From contig OZ025278.1 in assembly GCA_964019165.1 (NCBI GenBank), positions 13,395,786 through 13,459,785 of the forward strand: DNA of 64,000 nt, read 5' to 3'. Shown here one piece after another: positions 1 through 14,960 of this stretch. Under the pieces are notes generated by a model that searched no databases, was not told the DNA's origin, and saw only the letters and a program-made list of their open reading frames with translations. This DNA comes from Mastigias papua (lineage: Eukaryota; Cnidaria; Scyphozoa; Rhizostomeae; Mastigiidae). A program made the position numbers and the translations under genes. The number at the start of each line of letters is the position of its first letter. The stretch's first letter is position 1.

Positions 1-183
1 ATCCCTAAAATCACCACTGATCATGTAAAAAGGAACCCTCTCCATACCTATGTGGAATGGTGCAGCAGAAAACTTTCTATCAATCATTTGAATGATTGTT
101 GAGTGAGAGAGGGATAGAGAGGGAGTGTGAAACAGACAAAGTAAGATTCAACAAAACTCAACCAGTAACCCATTATAGACATT

Positions 184-226
184 GCTGCCTTGAGGGCAGC
201 ACAGTCCCCCAAAGGCTGGGGACTGT
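184..226. repeat. two adjacent perfect hairpins
   Basis: Two back-to-back inverted repeats are visible: GCTGCC/GGCAGC with a 5-base loop, then ACAGTCCCC/GGGGACTGT with an 8-base loop. They are not the histone 3' stem-loop sequence. The function is unknown, and they may be part of an old foldback repeat. The rest of positions 1-660 shows no gene I can support. Confidence 0.5.
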
Positions 227-534
227 AACAGGGCATGCCCTTTTATGGACCATACCCTTTGGCAGCCATGTCCATCAGTTTATCGGTTTTTAAACAATAG
301 AATAAGTGACTCGTTCTTGAAAATTGACTGGATCACACACCTTGACAATAAATGGTAGACATAAATTGCAAACCATGATGTGACATTTGGCCATGAGATG
401 TGATCAGTCATGTGCCTACTACCATCCTTACAGGGGGGCATGCAAATGACATAACAAAGAATCAAACCTTGCTTGAAATCTCCCACCCCCTTCATCTCTT
501 TTTCCTGAAGTAGGGAAAAATTATAACAGTTGGT

Positions 535-625
535 CATGGAAAGAACTAGTGGTAGGTGTCCCCTCAGCCCATGTAGTACCGCCGCTGCCTATCTGTTGAG
601 TGTTGTAATTTTATTTTGATGATGT
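535..625. repeat. diverged dispersed repeat (copy 1)
   Basis: This stretch (GGAAAGAACTAG, then TCCCCTCAGCCC, then CATGTAGTACC) resembles 27547-27640 (GGAGAGAACTAG, TCCCCCCAGCCC, CATGTAGTGGTAC) in the same order. It is an old interspersed repeat of unknown class with no coding content. Confidence 0.4.
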
Positions 626-662
626 GAGAACATGTGAAGCTTAGGTCTTGAGAAATCCTCAT

Positions 663-855
663 AACTTAAGGATGTAGAACAGTGCTTCCAAAAGTTTTTG
701 AGTTATTTTAAGTGATGGCCCCATACAATATACTTTTTTTATATCGTGGTCCTCTAGAGAGATAAATATATATTATGATAAATAAACTTTCAAGGAAAAT
801 AAATATCAACAGTGATACAGGTTAGTAAAGCAACGTGGGAACCACTGTAGCCATT
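663..855. mobile_element. degraded hAT-like MITE
   Basis: It starts ACAGTGCTTCCAAAAG and ends GTGGGAACCACTGT, matching the terminal inverted repeats of the better copy at 21392-21657. The interior shares the same blocks: a GTGGTCC motif, GAGGGATAAATA-like sequence and AACAGTGATA-GGTTAGTA. It has no open frame and is non-autonomous. Confidence 0.55.
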
Positions 856-1886
856 GCTACTGGTAGTTGGTGGTAGTGGCTGGCCTTGTCAATCCACATT
901 AGCTCTCTACAGCAATCATTGTTATTATCTGAGGTAGAAATGTTTACGATGGTACAGTGGTACCCATGGTTTTATAGATTGAATGTGTTGTATTGTTTCA
1001 ATACATTTTGCCATTATGATAAAAACGGTATTTTAAGCCACCAGAAGCACCAATCTTTCTTATCTATAAAGCTAAAGCGATTTTTGAGTTATGCTGTTTT
1101 TTCAATGATGTCTACTTTATTATCAAGATAATGGTTGGCCTTTGTATTGCTACTAGGTTCTTCCTCTGAAAACACTATATGCCTCCAATCCAGCAGAAAA
1201 CTTGCCATCCTGCACCATATTTTCTTGTTTTTGTTTGTTTATACCCATTCTCGTAATCTTGATTGGGAGCGGGCTTGTACTCCATATATATACAACTGTG
1301 ATTTAACAGTAAAAATAGATGCATCTATATGTCTTCAATCATGCATTAGTAAGAATTTTGAATTCTATTTTGGCCACCATTAGCAACAGTAGCTTCCATG
1401 TGTGAAATATAACAGTGATCCTGTGACCAGACGTTGAAATTGTTTCGAGTTATGATGACCATATATTCTCCTTGACAACTCATGTGAAGTTGCTAGTTGG
1501 GCTTGTTAGCCAATAGCACCAGAGGTGGCCCAGATAGGGGAGGGAGATTGAGGGGCATTTTCCTCCAGTTCTATCCGGACGGATATTCTAGTACCCCGTT
1601 CACACTACTCCCTATTAGTTTGTGAGCGTTTTTGTCCGCAAAAGCGGAGCCCATTCATATTGCTCCTTTTTTAAATGAGTACGCCGTGAATACGATAAAT
1701 GGTCACACTGCTCCAACAAAAGTGCTTCATAAAGCCTCGCTTTGAAACAAACGCCTTATTCACTCAAATGACTACGTTTTTTAGTGTTGACGCTGAATAG
1801 AGACCGTATTCAATACATATACCGTATTCAAAAGTGTCCGTGCTCATCATCGTATGTTAAACATAAGCTGATGCCTTTTATTCTAG
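856..1886. other. no gene recognised upstream of the LDAH exon
   Basis: I looked here on the + strand for the missing 5' exon(s) of the LDAH-like gene, expecting a PGNPG-type oxyanion/lid segment, and found none. Positions 1596-1770 contain repeated CACACTxCTCC-like blocks (GTTCACACTACTCC, CATATTGCTCC, GTCACACTGCTCC), which look like a small interspersed repeat. The rest is AT-rich with no recognisable signal. Confidence 0.4.
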
Positions 1887-2620
1887 GCCACTCACCTGTC
1901 TGGGAGTATCAAAGACATACGCCAGTTGGTCAATTCAAGAAAGCCAACTGCAAAACGCTCAAAGAGCAGATTGAACACAAGATCGCTTTCATTGATGAGT
2001 TTGTACCCAGAGACAAACAGCTTGTTCTAATTGGCCATTCTGTCGGAGCTTACATGGCTCTGAAGATGCTCGAAAATAGAAGAATTGAAAGGAGGGTTTG
2101 CAGATGTATCTTGCTTTTCCCTACCATTGAAAACATAAGAAATACGCCGAATGGTCATTTCTGGGACCCTGTCTCGTATTATTTGAGACACCCGTTTGCA
2201 CTGACTGCCTGGTTGCTTTCGTTTACACCATTTTGGCTTAGAAAGATGCTTGTTGACTGGAGGACAAGCTGGAAGGGCCGAGATACACATCCGCATTTAG
2301 TTGATGCTTTCATGCATTGTGTCAGCTATACGCTGATGAACAACGCTCTCTACCTGGCGGCAAGTGAAATGGAACATATCAATGAAATGGATGATAGCCT
2401 TGTGGAGACAATTCAACGGAACACGAAAAAGTTGACTTTCTATTACGGCGCTGATGATAGATGGGCACCCGTAGATTTTTATAAGGAAATGAAGGAGAGA
2501 TTCCCTGAAGGAGACATAAGATTATGTGGACACGGTTTTCCGCATGATTTTGTTGTCGATAGTTCTGAGGCAGTAGCTGGCCTGGTCTGGGACATGATTA
2601 GCCATATTAGGGATGATTAG
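1887..2620 (+). CDS. LDAH: LDAH-like lipid-droplet-associated serine hydrolase, 3' coding exon (5' partial)
   Basis: An intact reading frame of 243 codons plus TAG encodes the C-terminal three-quarters of an LDAH (C2orf43-type) alpha/beta hydrolase. In this family the enzyme sits on lipid droplets and is linked to cholesterol-ester or neutral-lipid turnover. Visible features in order: an IEHKIAF helix segment, the nucleophile elbow LVLIGHSVGAY (Ser codon at 2039-2041), the family signature LLFPTIENIRNTPNG, then KLTFYYGADDRW with the likely catalytic Asp, FPEGDIRLCGHGFPH with the likely catalytic His, and a short tail. The exon start is set at a good acceptor (TTTTATTCTAG at 1876-1886). The family motif ..GH (human SHAGH) falls exactly at the junction, phase 1. 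The roughly 85 N-terminal residues, including the PGNPG loop, are not found upstream in the window, so the first exon(s) lie to the left or are lost. All of this part in one exon is unusual for LDAH, so a retrocopy is possible. A 19-bp tandem duplication spans the stop codon (2594-2631). Confidence 0.85.
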
Positions 2621-4884
2621 CCATATTAGGGGCCATATTAGGTTCGAATGGAGCGTGCACACCGGAAGTTATTGTATGGCATGTGATCAATACCCGCCTA
2701 AAATACTATTTTAGAAACGTTTGAGAAAGCACACCAAAGTCCTGTTCTGATTGCAGACACATAAGCCATTCATCAATCGTAAAGAATGAAGGCGATATAG
2801 GTTTTAGCGTTTTAGCGTTTAAAGTCTCAATTTTCGCGTGCAGCTCTCTTGGTGGAAATTTAGTATTTCTATGGGTTGACCAATAGACAACTTGGCATTA
2901 TTAATCACGAGTGTCGCGTACTAGTTTTTATATGAATCATTCAGAAGACAGCCCACATAGTGGCAAGTCTTTTAGCTTTAGTAAATGGGTGCAGTTGTAT
3001 TTCTCGAAGAATTGTAAGTTATGGTTTGTAATTGAAGTGGTAGGGTGTAGAGCATATTATATGCATGGGGATTTAGTCAGCATATCCTTTTTCGTTAGGG
3101 GTGCGTGTTGCTTCCAATTGAATTTAGAGGTGGCGTTTTTCAGCATTGAATGAACACCTGCTTTTGTATTTGAAGAATTATTTTGGAGTCATCAAGAGCA
3201 TCATAGAACGATATCAGTGACCGTTTAAATGTAATCAAAGATGGCAAACCAAATATACTGGGCTTTAGTGTTTCCTACAGCTTATCCCAGCACGCCATAG
3301 ATATTCAGTGAAGGCCTAACTGTCCTCTATATTCTCAGAACGTTTTATATATTATTGGCAATATTTATTAATGACAGTGTTTAGAACATTTTGATATTGA
3401 ATTGTGAGATTTATGTAGCTACGATATAAATTTGGGTGTATGAAATAGCGAATCCTCATTGGCTTGTCTACTTATGTATCTTGAGGTGTTTGTGAAGTTT
3501 GAAGTGATTTTATTTGGCGAAGCTATTACTTATTTCTTGCAAGCAAGGCCAAGTTACTTCTGGGAGGGGAGGTGTTACTCCGCAGACCTTTTGTTCATAA
3601 TGATCTTCATAAACATAGAAAACGATTGATATGTTCATTCTCGAGCTCTGTTCTGTTTTTGTATAGTGTCATTTCCATATCCATACTTTCTATTGATTCT
3701 CATGTCTGGGTTTACTTGCTCGTTTGATTTTTGATTCTTCGGCATCGCCACCTCCAGCTAGCAGTGGTGTAGCGTGCTTTTTTATTTGGGGGTTCAAAGA
3801 AAAATTTCTGCCGACAGGGAACTTTAGCAAAATTGCTACCGAGTGATCTGCACTTTCAGACACCAGAGCTGTGAATCATGAATAAATTTATACTCGTGGC
3901 CATATAATATTGGGTGCGAATGCATTGCTTGAAAGAGTCTTTCAGATAGCTGATTCTCTGTTGAGTAGGTCATGTACATGGACATAGGAGGTGGGAAGGG
4001 AGGCTTTGAGGACTGCAGCCGCCCAGTCGAGCAAAGATTCGTTAATTCGGCAATTTGTTTAGAAAAGCATAGTTTTTTCTTCGACTTGGGAAATAGTTGT
4101 CCATTCTTTTTGCTCATTTCTGCAGACAGTATTCCTGCCTCATCCTCTCATTTATTTATTTCTTTTCAAATATTTATGGAGGATAATCCTGTAGCAGTGC
4201 TGATTTTCAGGGGCATCCATTTAAAGGACTTACAAGTTTAGAATGCACTCTCTTTTTACAATTAAACTTTATAAAATGCCAGTAGAAACTCCTACACTTT
4301 AAAATGGTTATTTACAACAAGAGAAAATCCACATGATAAAAACTTTAATTTTCAAACTCCTCCTACGCCAATGCAAATATGCCCCGTGCCAACGAACGCT
4401 GCTGAATTTAGATTTACTGACCAAAGTTTGTAGAGAGTCTTGAAGGTAAGCTTTATATTGGACATTTATTGCAAACGTTTACTTCTTTTTCTTTATTCGC
4501 ACAAAATTTACAACCGACACAAAATGACAAGTAGCCTGTACTATAGCTTCGTTTCCCAATCTTTTTAATGTTATTCCCCCTCATTTACAATGAATAACAG
4601 AGGAGATCCCCTCAGCAAAAGAGTAAGTTTTTTCTTATTTTAACACTTTCAACAAAACTGCAGCCATGTACTTGGATGGCCTAAGGTAAGAAAAATATCC
4701 ACCACACTATGTTAGCATGATTGGGTCCATAATGGACGCAAAGTCCTCTATCTATCAGATCTCAGCATTGAGTTTTATTTTTGAGAAAATTTTAATCTCG
4801 AAACTTAATTTGCAACCGCAAATTTATAATCTTGTTAGCTTTAAAGCAAAGAGTCTGTATTATCAAAGGCAGTCATAGGGAAAG
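2621..4884. other. no gene recognised
   Basis: Downstream of the LDAH exon I see no close canonical AATAAA, no conserved coding segment and no strong repeat. Short open frames here, such as those around 2.9-3.15 kb and 3.97-4.24 kb, have no recognisable domain or splice context. Confidence 0.4.
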
Positions 4885-4997
4885 ATTGATGATGATTTTA
4901 CAAAAGACGATAATGATGATGATTATGATGATGATGATGTTGCTGATCATCATCATCATCATCGCTATCATCATCAATATCATTGTCATCGTTATGT
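4885..4997. repeat. GAT/ATC trinucleotide microsatellite, palindromic
   Basis: A run of GAT units switches at about 4945 to a run of ATC units. The two halves are complementary and could fold back. The apparent Met/Ile-rich peptide across it is low-complexity translation, not a gene. Confidence 0.8.
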
Positions 4998-5235
4998 TCT
5001 GTTGTGAAGGTCTCTGTGCTACCAAGTTGGGCAGAAGTCTATTTCAGTGGAGCAATTTCTTCAGAAAAACAATAGTTCTTTTTCCAAAATTAGCTGAGCT
5101 TAAAAGAGTTAGACAACAACTAATCCGGACAAAATGTCAGTAATTCGGGCAGTACCCCTAAATTTAAAGCCCACCTACGCCCATGTGCCCGCTTGCCACC
5201 ACGAGAAGGTCTCCAACCACCGGCTAGCCGCTCTC

Positions 5236-5326
5236 ATTATCATCACTTGTTTTATCATCACTTGTTTTATCATCACTTGTTTTATCATCACTTGTTTTAT
5301 CGTCACTTGTTTTATCATCACTTTCA
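5236..5326. repeat. 15-bp minisatellite, about 6 copies
   Basis: The unit CATCACTTGTTTTAT repeats about six times almost perfectly (one copy has CGTCACTT). Because 15 is a multiple of three it stays open in several frames, which explains the repetitive ITCF / YHHLF peptides. Confidence 0.9.
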
Positions 5327-5863
5327 TCTTCATCAATGTTCCAGACAACGGAGATTGGTGGGCATATCTACCTCACTCTGCTAGCAGTTATGAGCATATC
5401 TAATTTCAAGGATTTGTAGTAATTGCCTCTGCTCTCTTCATTCGCCCCTCACTTCCCCCAGCTAAAAAGTCCCAGCAGATTGCAGCAGATGCATGACCAT
5501 AGCTGGATGGAGGCGATTAGAAGCTTTATTATCAGGAACCTCAAAGTATTGATGCATCACAAATTTGATGCCATTGTGCAGAATTTGTGAAGAATAGAAC
5601 ATATAGAAACAATGTGATAATAGGCTTAACAAGCTCAACTGATTCCTTTTTGAAAAATGCCATTATCTAATTTGTAGACTTAACAATTTATAGTCAATCA
5701 TATTATGCAGTAATTGTGGTAAGTAGTCTTAAATTCATATGACTGCCTTTGAACTTTTGGAAAGACTGACTTCTCTTTAATTGCACAGGCTAATTCCGTT
5801 ACTAATGGAATAGCATCTTGCCTAAGAATACACGTTTATAAGAATGTGGTTTATAGGCAGTGA

Positions 5864-6128
5864 CGTGGTGGCATAGGGACCAGGGGATCTTGGCCCCCCT
5901 AGAATGACTTTTGAAGGGCGCCAAAGGAGCACAGTGAAGGTTTGAAATGAAAAATTCAACAATATTTTCTGAAAACAAGTAGAAATATAAGAGTTTCTGG
6001 TCATTTCAGAAGATCTAAGTTTCAGAACTTTTATTTGCCTGAAATGCAAACTGCAAGATGTTTACTTTGCTCGTTATAGAGGGGTGCCAACTTTCTCCTG
6101 GCCCCCCAAGACAATCTATGCCACCACG
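5864..6128. mobile_element. foldback/MITE-like element, 265 bp
   Basis: Terminal inverted repeats CGTGGTGGCATAG (5864-5876) and CTATGCCACCACG (6116-6128) each continue into a GGCCCCCC tract. There is no transposase frame. The class is undetermined. Confidence 0.6.
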
Positions 6129-7541
6129 CATAAGAAAGTAGTGCTCGATTCCTCAAACAGTTCAGAAAGTTCAATATTGGATTTCTAAGACTTAAGAAAG
6201 CTGATAAGTCGTATATATTTGAAATTGCAATATTCACGTAAAACACTCGTTACTTTTACGTAAATTGTATAGCTATTTCGTGGTAACCTACAATCGTTGC
6301 CAAAATTACTGGAACGAATTGCAGATTTTTCACACTTTTCCATGCCTAGCTTCCCCCCTCCCCCGTACAGTGTTGTGTTACTGTGGTACACGCTTGGTGT
6401 CTCGTAGAAGTCGATTGTTTTCACGAGTAGCAACGTCTTATCTACAGAATCCAGCATTTATTTTGGGGCGGGGAGGAGGCTTTAAATCACTTCAACGGCT
6501 CGTTTAGTATGAGTACTAGTTGTGTCAATATCATTCCATTTACTCTCAGAAATGTGTTTTGTTCAAAGTAACTTTGGCGACGATTGTATGTGTGTTAGGT
6601 CCCATCAAGTCACTGGAAACTTCTGGCAATGCTCTGAACAAATGATCCCCGTTCTATTCTGTGCATTACTTTTTCTTTATGTTGATACAAGGAATCTCAG
6701 TACTTGGTCATCCAGTCCCCATTTTAGGTAAGACTTACAATTCCAGAAGCTTACTTCATAAACAATACAACAGATATTAGCTGAGATAGCTTGGTGCCAA
6801 CTAATATGAGAAAACAACAGTTAAAAATAACTTAAATTTTGTAATCCACTTTGATTGCATCTCAGATTTGGTTATTTATTTCGCATCAAGCTATCCAGAT
6901 GAAAAAGAAACAATGACTAGGGGAGAGGGTTCTGCTGTTAATTTTCTAGGCATTCATTCAAGACGTTTAGTTGCCGGATGGTGGACATTGCAAATGGCAT
7001 GTACATACATGGTACAGATAGCACCCTGTATCACAAAACTATCACATTGGATTATCTGCTTTGTGCGACTTCTTGCTGCTTGAAAGCGAACAAAACACAT
7101 CGGGAATATCAATGACGCATCGTTTCTTTTTTTGCCGTTCGATCCATATGGGAGTTTGCAACAATGGGGGTAGGGGTAGGGAGTAGGAGGTCAGGGGCGG
7201 AGTCCCTGAAGAATGTCTGAAACCACGCCCTACAATTCAATAGAAAACGCCCTATTTGAATATAGAGATACATTCTGTCTTGGTAGAAAATGGCAGATGA
7301 AATCATTGAAATTTTTGTGACAAAATTGAATAGACCTCATAGCTACTCTATAAATCTCGTTGCCCGATCAGGTAAAATGATAGAGACACGTTTCGGCAGC
7401 AGTCAGATCTTGTTAAGCGTTAGCAATGAGATCACTTAAAGCATTAGGTGACCAAGAACACAGACCATTCCCTGGCTTTGTATGTTTATGAGACTTCTTG
7501 TCCAGTCCATAGCACCACATTTTGCCGAAAGAATTTCGGGT
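6129..7541. other. no gene recognised; one G-rich tract
   Basis: The only structure noted is a G-rich run at about 7164-7200 with four G-tracts (GGGGGTAGGGGTAGGG, then GGGG), a weak quadruplex candidate on the + strand. Open frames in this stretch have no recognisable domain. Confidence 0.35.
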
Positions 7542-7550
7542 ATTTACCTC

Positions 7551-7732
7551 AGCATAGCCGCCAAATGTTTGAGAACCATGTCGAGTCTATTTTCTTCCAA
7601 CCTAATTGACCAATCATCATGCAGGATTCTGATCACACATGCTATGGCTAGGCCCATTCTGCATGATGATTGGTCAATTAGGCTGGGAGAAAATAGGCCT
7701 GACAGGGCTCTCAAACATTTGGTGGCTATGCT
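7551..7732. mobile_element. Mutator-like palindromic MITE with 9-bp target duplication
   Basis: This 182-bp element starts AGCATAGCC and ends GGCTATGCT. The long inverted arms include TTTGAGA..CATG / CTCTCAAACATTTGG and TTGACCAATCATCATGCAG / GCATGATGATTGGTCAA. It is flanked by the perfect 9-bp direct repeat ATTTACCTC (7542-7550 and 7733-7741). A 9-bp target duplication with long TIRs is the signature of Mutator/MULE elements. It is non-coding; the mirrored open frames on both strands come from the palindrome. Confidence 0.8.
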
Positions 7733-7741
7733 ATTTACCTC

Positions 7742-10744
<3,003 letters not shown>

Positions 10745-11100
10745 TACACGTGTTTTGATAAGAAAGTTTTTTTCACCCAGTACTGAAACTTTCTTAGCTT
10801 TTTCATAATTTTAGTATTGAAACTTCCTTAAGACTTTCTTAGCAAGAATACCCTAGTTGGCGTGACATTAGAGTGTTACACGTACAGACAAACAGTAAAC
10901 AAACATGACACTCTAACGAGTTATAATACATAGGTTACCTCAAAAAGCGATGACGTTCTTTTGTCAATATAAGAATTTTAAAGGTGTGTGACTTATCAAC
11001 TTTCTTAGATATCAGAAGTACAGTACTGAACTTTCTTAACTTTTTGAGCAGTCGAGTACTACTTTCTTTAAAACCACTTTCTTATAAAAAAACGCGTGTA
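10745..11100 (+). mobile_element. TA-flanked MITE, reference copy (family T)
   Basis: An element of about 354 bp with terminal inverted repeats ACACGTGTTTTGATAAGAAAG (left) and CTTTCTTATAAAAAAACGCGTGT (right), bounded by TA dinucleotides. Characteristic interior blocks are CAGTACTGAAACTTTCTTAG near the left end and CAGTACTGAACTTTCTTAAC-TTTTTGAGCAGTCGAGTAC near the right. The TA boundary suggests a Tc1/mariner-type non-autonomous family. Related copies are listed at 12.4, 26.9, 29.6, 33.3, 35.2, 45.6 and 60.1 kb. Confidence 0.75.
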
Positions 11101-12384
11101 GTGTTGAAGCTCTGAACTTTATTCTCCTATTTGACCATGACTCCTTACCTTTTTGTGACACTTCATGTCATGTTAGAAAGGCTATTTAGTCATACAAAAT
11201 TGTGTCAAGCAATAGAAGCTCATACCTTCAATTCAAGATAGTTACAGGGGCGTGGTCACAAAAATTCCTGCAGGGCGTGGCCAGACTGCATCATAGCTTA
11301 GTGTGGTTTTGGAAAGTTTCCTTAAAATTCGCGCAGGATGGGATGATAATTAAATACATAAATTAAATACATTCAAAAGTCGAATTTGTTGCTAGTATCA
11401 GAACATGTTAAAACTAATTCAGCTCCAATACATTTAATACGTTGCATCATTAGCAATGCCATAGCCATGGAGAGGTGAATATGCAAAATTACCCAAAAGC
11501 AACTGCAACTCTATGAATGAAAAGTGACCAATATTGTTAACATTCAATTTGGTAATATGAGATTCCCTTGTTATAATACTAGTTAATTTCAAATTACCAA
11601 GATTAGCATTAAAATTCTCAAAGTACGCATTAACATGGTTTAATACGCCGAATCTTCAAAATAAATCATACTTATGGTATTAAAGAACTTATATCTCTTT
11701 TCATAATTAGATGTTAAATTTTAACAAACTGCTCTCTCATAAGTTTAGTTCTTCAATGGAAAAATAATCGGCTAATGTGGAGGCATGGTCAAAGTCTATA
11801 ATGGGATATTAAAGAATTGTTTAAGAATCAAAACATCTAAAAGTAATAGTGAGATTTCTCTGAGTGAAAAGGCGTCCATAAGTTGAATGAATTCAACTCT
11901 TTCTGAATGTTCCTCGTTTTGACCTAAATGAATTTCTTAAAGTATGAAATCAAAAGGAAAATAGAAGTTTAACTAGTGACCTGTCGCACTCATAGCTGAA
12001 ACATCACACTCCACAGTACACAGGTTTATCCTCTATAAGGAACCGAGTTCAAGGCCTAATTCTTAAATTCCCCATTTTAGGACTTCTTTGAATCCGGTGT
12101 TGTACTAACAGTATCCTAATTTTATCTGCACATCTAGTGCTTAAAAGACAGTTGCTACATATCATATAGGTCATATAAATCTAGCTTTGGCTGCGATTAA
12201 TTGATCTAGCTTCTTATTTTTCGATTGTTTGCAGTGATACAAATATTCATGAGCTTCAAATATACCATGGTGATTTGTCTTTAGCAGTTCAAGTTCCTTA
12301 ACTTTCGTGGCCCTCTGCACGTGAGTTCCTTAGAACCACTCAGTGGCTCGTTACAAAACACGTTTATTTTCGATAATGACTGAA

Positions 12385-12478
12385 ATACAGAAAGTCTTAA
12401 GAAAGTTTCAGTACTGAGATCGTCAGAAAGGTAAGAAAGTTTCAGCACTGGACGGAAAAAGTTTTTACAAAAATGTGC
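12385..12478 (-). mobile_element. TA-flanked MITE family T, fragment
   Basis: Contains TAAGAAAGTTTCAGTACTG followed by AAGAAAGTTTCAGCACTGGAC, the reverse complement of the left-end blocks of the 10.75-kb copy. It is truncated. Confidence 0.6.
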
Positions 12479-14635
12479 AATATTTTATTTTTCTTCCTCT
12501 TAAATACATAGATATAGAAGTCAGGTATTGGCTACCTGTGACTTATTGTCCCCGATTCAATGCCGTCTCAACAGATAGCAGCCCAAGATTGGATGGTGAG
12601 ACTGGAACGTGCAGGAAGAAACTATTTATTTAACTAGAGATTGACAAGTTCAGCACCTGGTACAAGAATTACATGTAACCGTATCCAGATGCCATACTAG
12701 ACATTGGTTACTACATCAAGCACTTCTGTAATTATATATATCGAGTTTCTGAATTGATGGCCAAAAATACGCCGATTTCAATTCGATGGAATTTCAGGTA
12801 GTCTTATTTCTATCTTGTTTACTGGCAGGTTTTCAATTCATCTCAAATGTTGATGACCAATTTTAGCCCGTTTTCAGTAACTTAGGTAAAAGTCTATCAT
12901 CTTTCATTCACAAAACATTACATCCAAGCTGAGAAATATTTCAATTTCAATATGCATTAATTAATGTAACTCCATTCGAAATTTCGTGGAATCATATAAA
13001 CGAGATCTAAATTAAGTTCTAGAAGTTCCAAAGGTTGGCAAATAGGACTCCGAAGAATCTCGTAGAACGAATCTATGTCAATATTTGCCCATGTCAATAG
13101 GATATTAAAAATTGAGACAATTTTGATATTTAGAGCCAGTCAGTTCGAATGACTGTGGCAAATTTTCAATCACATAAATTTTATTTTCGCTCAAAAATCT
13201 AAAACTTTTTACAACATAGAAAGCTTTTAGTATGCTATAGAAAAGTTTCCGCATTTTCGTGCGATAATGAAATTCTATAGCGCCAAGAAAAATGGAAGCT
13301 GTTGCGAATCAAGTTAATGACCCCGCGCTGGAATAATGTTTCTGACCTCTAGCGGACAAAAACTCCAGAATTTTCCCTGAGTCATAAAATCAAAGTAGAA
13401 CAAGAAAACAATGAAACTCTTATTGTATACCATATTTGATGCAAATAAACACTCCTTATCGATATTCTAACTGTTTGTAGCATTGAATTGTCTCGTGCGC
13501 ATTTGCGTCCTTTCCATAGCGCTGCGTATTCGAAGTCCTTACGTTTACCCTCAAACAGTTAAGTTGAATTCTGACGATGTACGTCAGAAGCTTCATGTCT
13601 TATTCAAAATTCACTAATATAATTCATGTCAGAAGCTTCATAAATACAATCATAAACCTCACTCTGTCTAGGCAGTTTACAATTGGTTAAAACTGCCGTT
13701 GTAGATGTAAATATAAATACAACAAACATAATAATAATAACAGACATGAAAAAATAATAATAAAATCACAAGACATAAGTAGATAAATAAAGCTCTGGAT
13801 GGGTCCCATTCTTTTCCTCGTTTGCAAAACACGAATGTTTAAACTTGAATAACCTAGCAGTATGATAGGCACACTGTTATCATTAGGGACCTGTGTGTAA
13901 GTAAATATACAGAACTGAAAATAATGAAAGTCAAGCTGATTATAAGCTATTAATAATATGATAAATCTTTTAAGGATAACCTTTACAGCGCACTGATATG
14001 TAGTATTATTTTGAAACTCCAACTTAGCATGTTTTTACAATCACATGATGTATTTGTGTCCTAAGGGACTGTCTAATAATTACATCACGCTGACATTGCC
14101 TTTTTTGAACCATCCCACCCAATATCATCATGCTCTGTCACGCTTGTCACAAGACCTCCTTGCGTTGCCTCACGCTAAGCACAAACACCCCCTCCCCATA
14201 GAAAACGAAAATTTAAAATGGTACATAGTTAAGGGAAGAAGTAAAGAAATATCATTTCTCCTTCATGTTCTTTTACGACTAGAGCGACAACAGTAAGTGC
14301 CAACAGTGAAGTGAACTCAAATTTGGGGCTAAAACACGATCTACATTACAATTAAAAACTGTAAACAAGGTTTCGTCCGACAACCTGATTAATTAGGCTG
14401 TGTACTGAGTGTTGTGTTTGCCTTAATTATACAAGCTTCTCATTCAAAGCTTTTTTACCATGAGGCCACATACTTGAATCCAGTACCACCCACTCCCTAA
14501 TTAACTGTCACGGAGAGTCACAAAAACGTGTAGAACCACCTACTCCCAAAGTGAAAAGGCCCTAAATTAATAAAACTGTAAAATATTAATCACAGTTTTG
14601 AAATATCAGCTTTTTAGCTGAATGGTATACATGTA

Positions 14636-14960
14636 GTTCTATAAGGAACCGAACCGTGCTCTTATGGAGCGTTCATGTTTGCACCATAGCGTTTGGACCT
14701 CTTTTGATATCATGTAATAGTTCCTTAATCTCGACTGGAAATAGTAGAGAAGCAAGTAAGAAAGAACGTCTTAAGAAGCATACATGTAGAAGACAACCAA
14801 ATCTAAAGAACTTGTACCGCTAAAGAGAAAATCCCTCAGGAACTTTCCAGGTTCATTAATCTTTAAACCACTGCAAACAATCGAGAATTATGGAAGCATT
14901 TCCATTCACTGCTGTCAAACTCACTCCGATTGTATCTTATTCCTACTAGTGGGCTTGTGG
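14636..14960. repeat. diverged dispersed repeat
   Basis: Blocks TATAAGGAACCG, AAAGAACTTGTAC, CTAAAGAGAAAA, AGGAACTTT and CAATCGAGAATTATG recur in the same order at 43188-43335. It is an old non-coding interspersed repeat of unknown class; shorter traces occur near 63.9 kb. Confidence 0.45.

Noticed and set aside
1596..2662. Capture of the LDAH exon by a DNA transposon, from similar CACACTxCTCC and GGAGCGTGCACACC sequences on both sides
   Set aside because: The flanking matches are short and imperfect, and no target duplication is visible.
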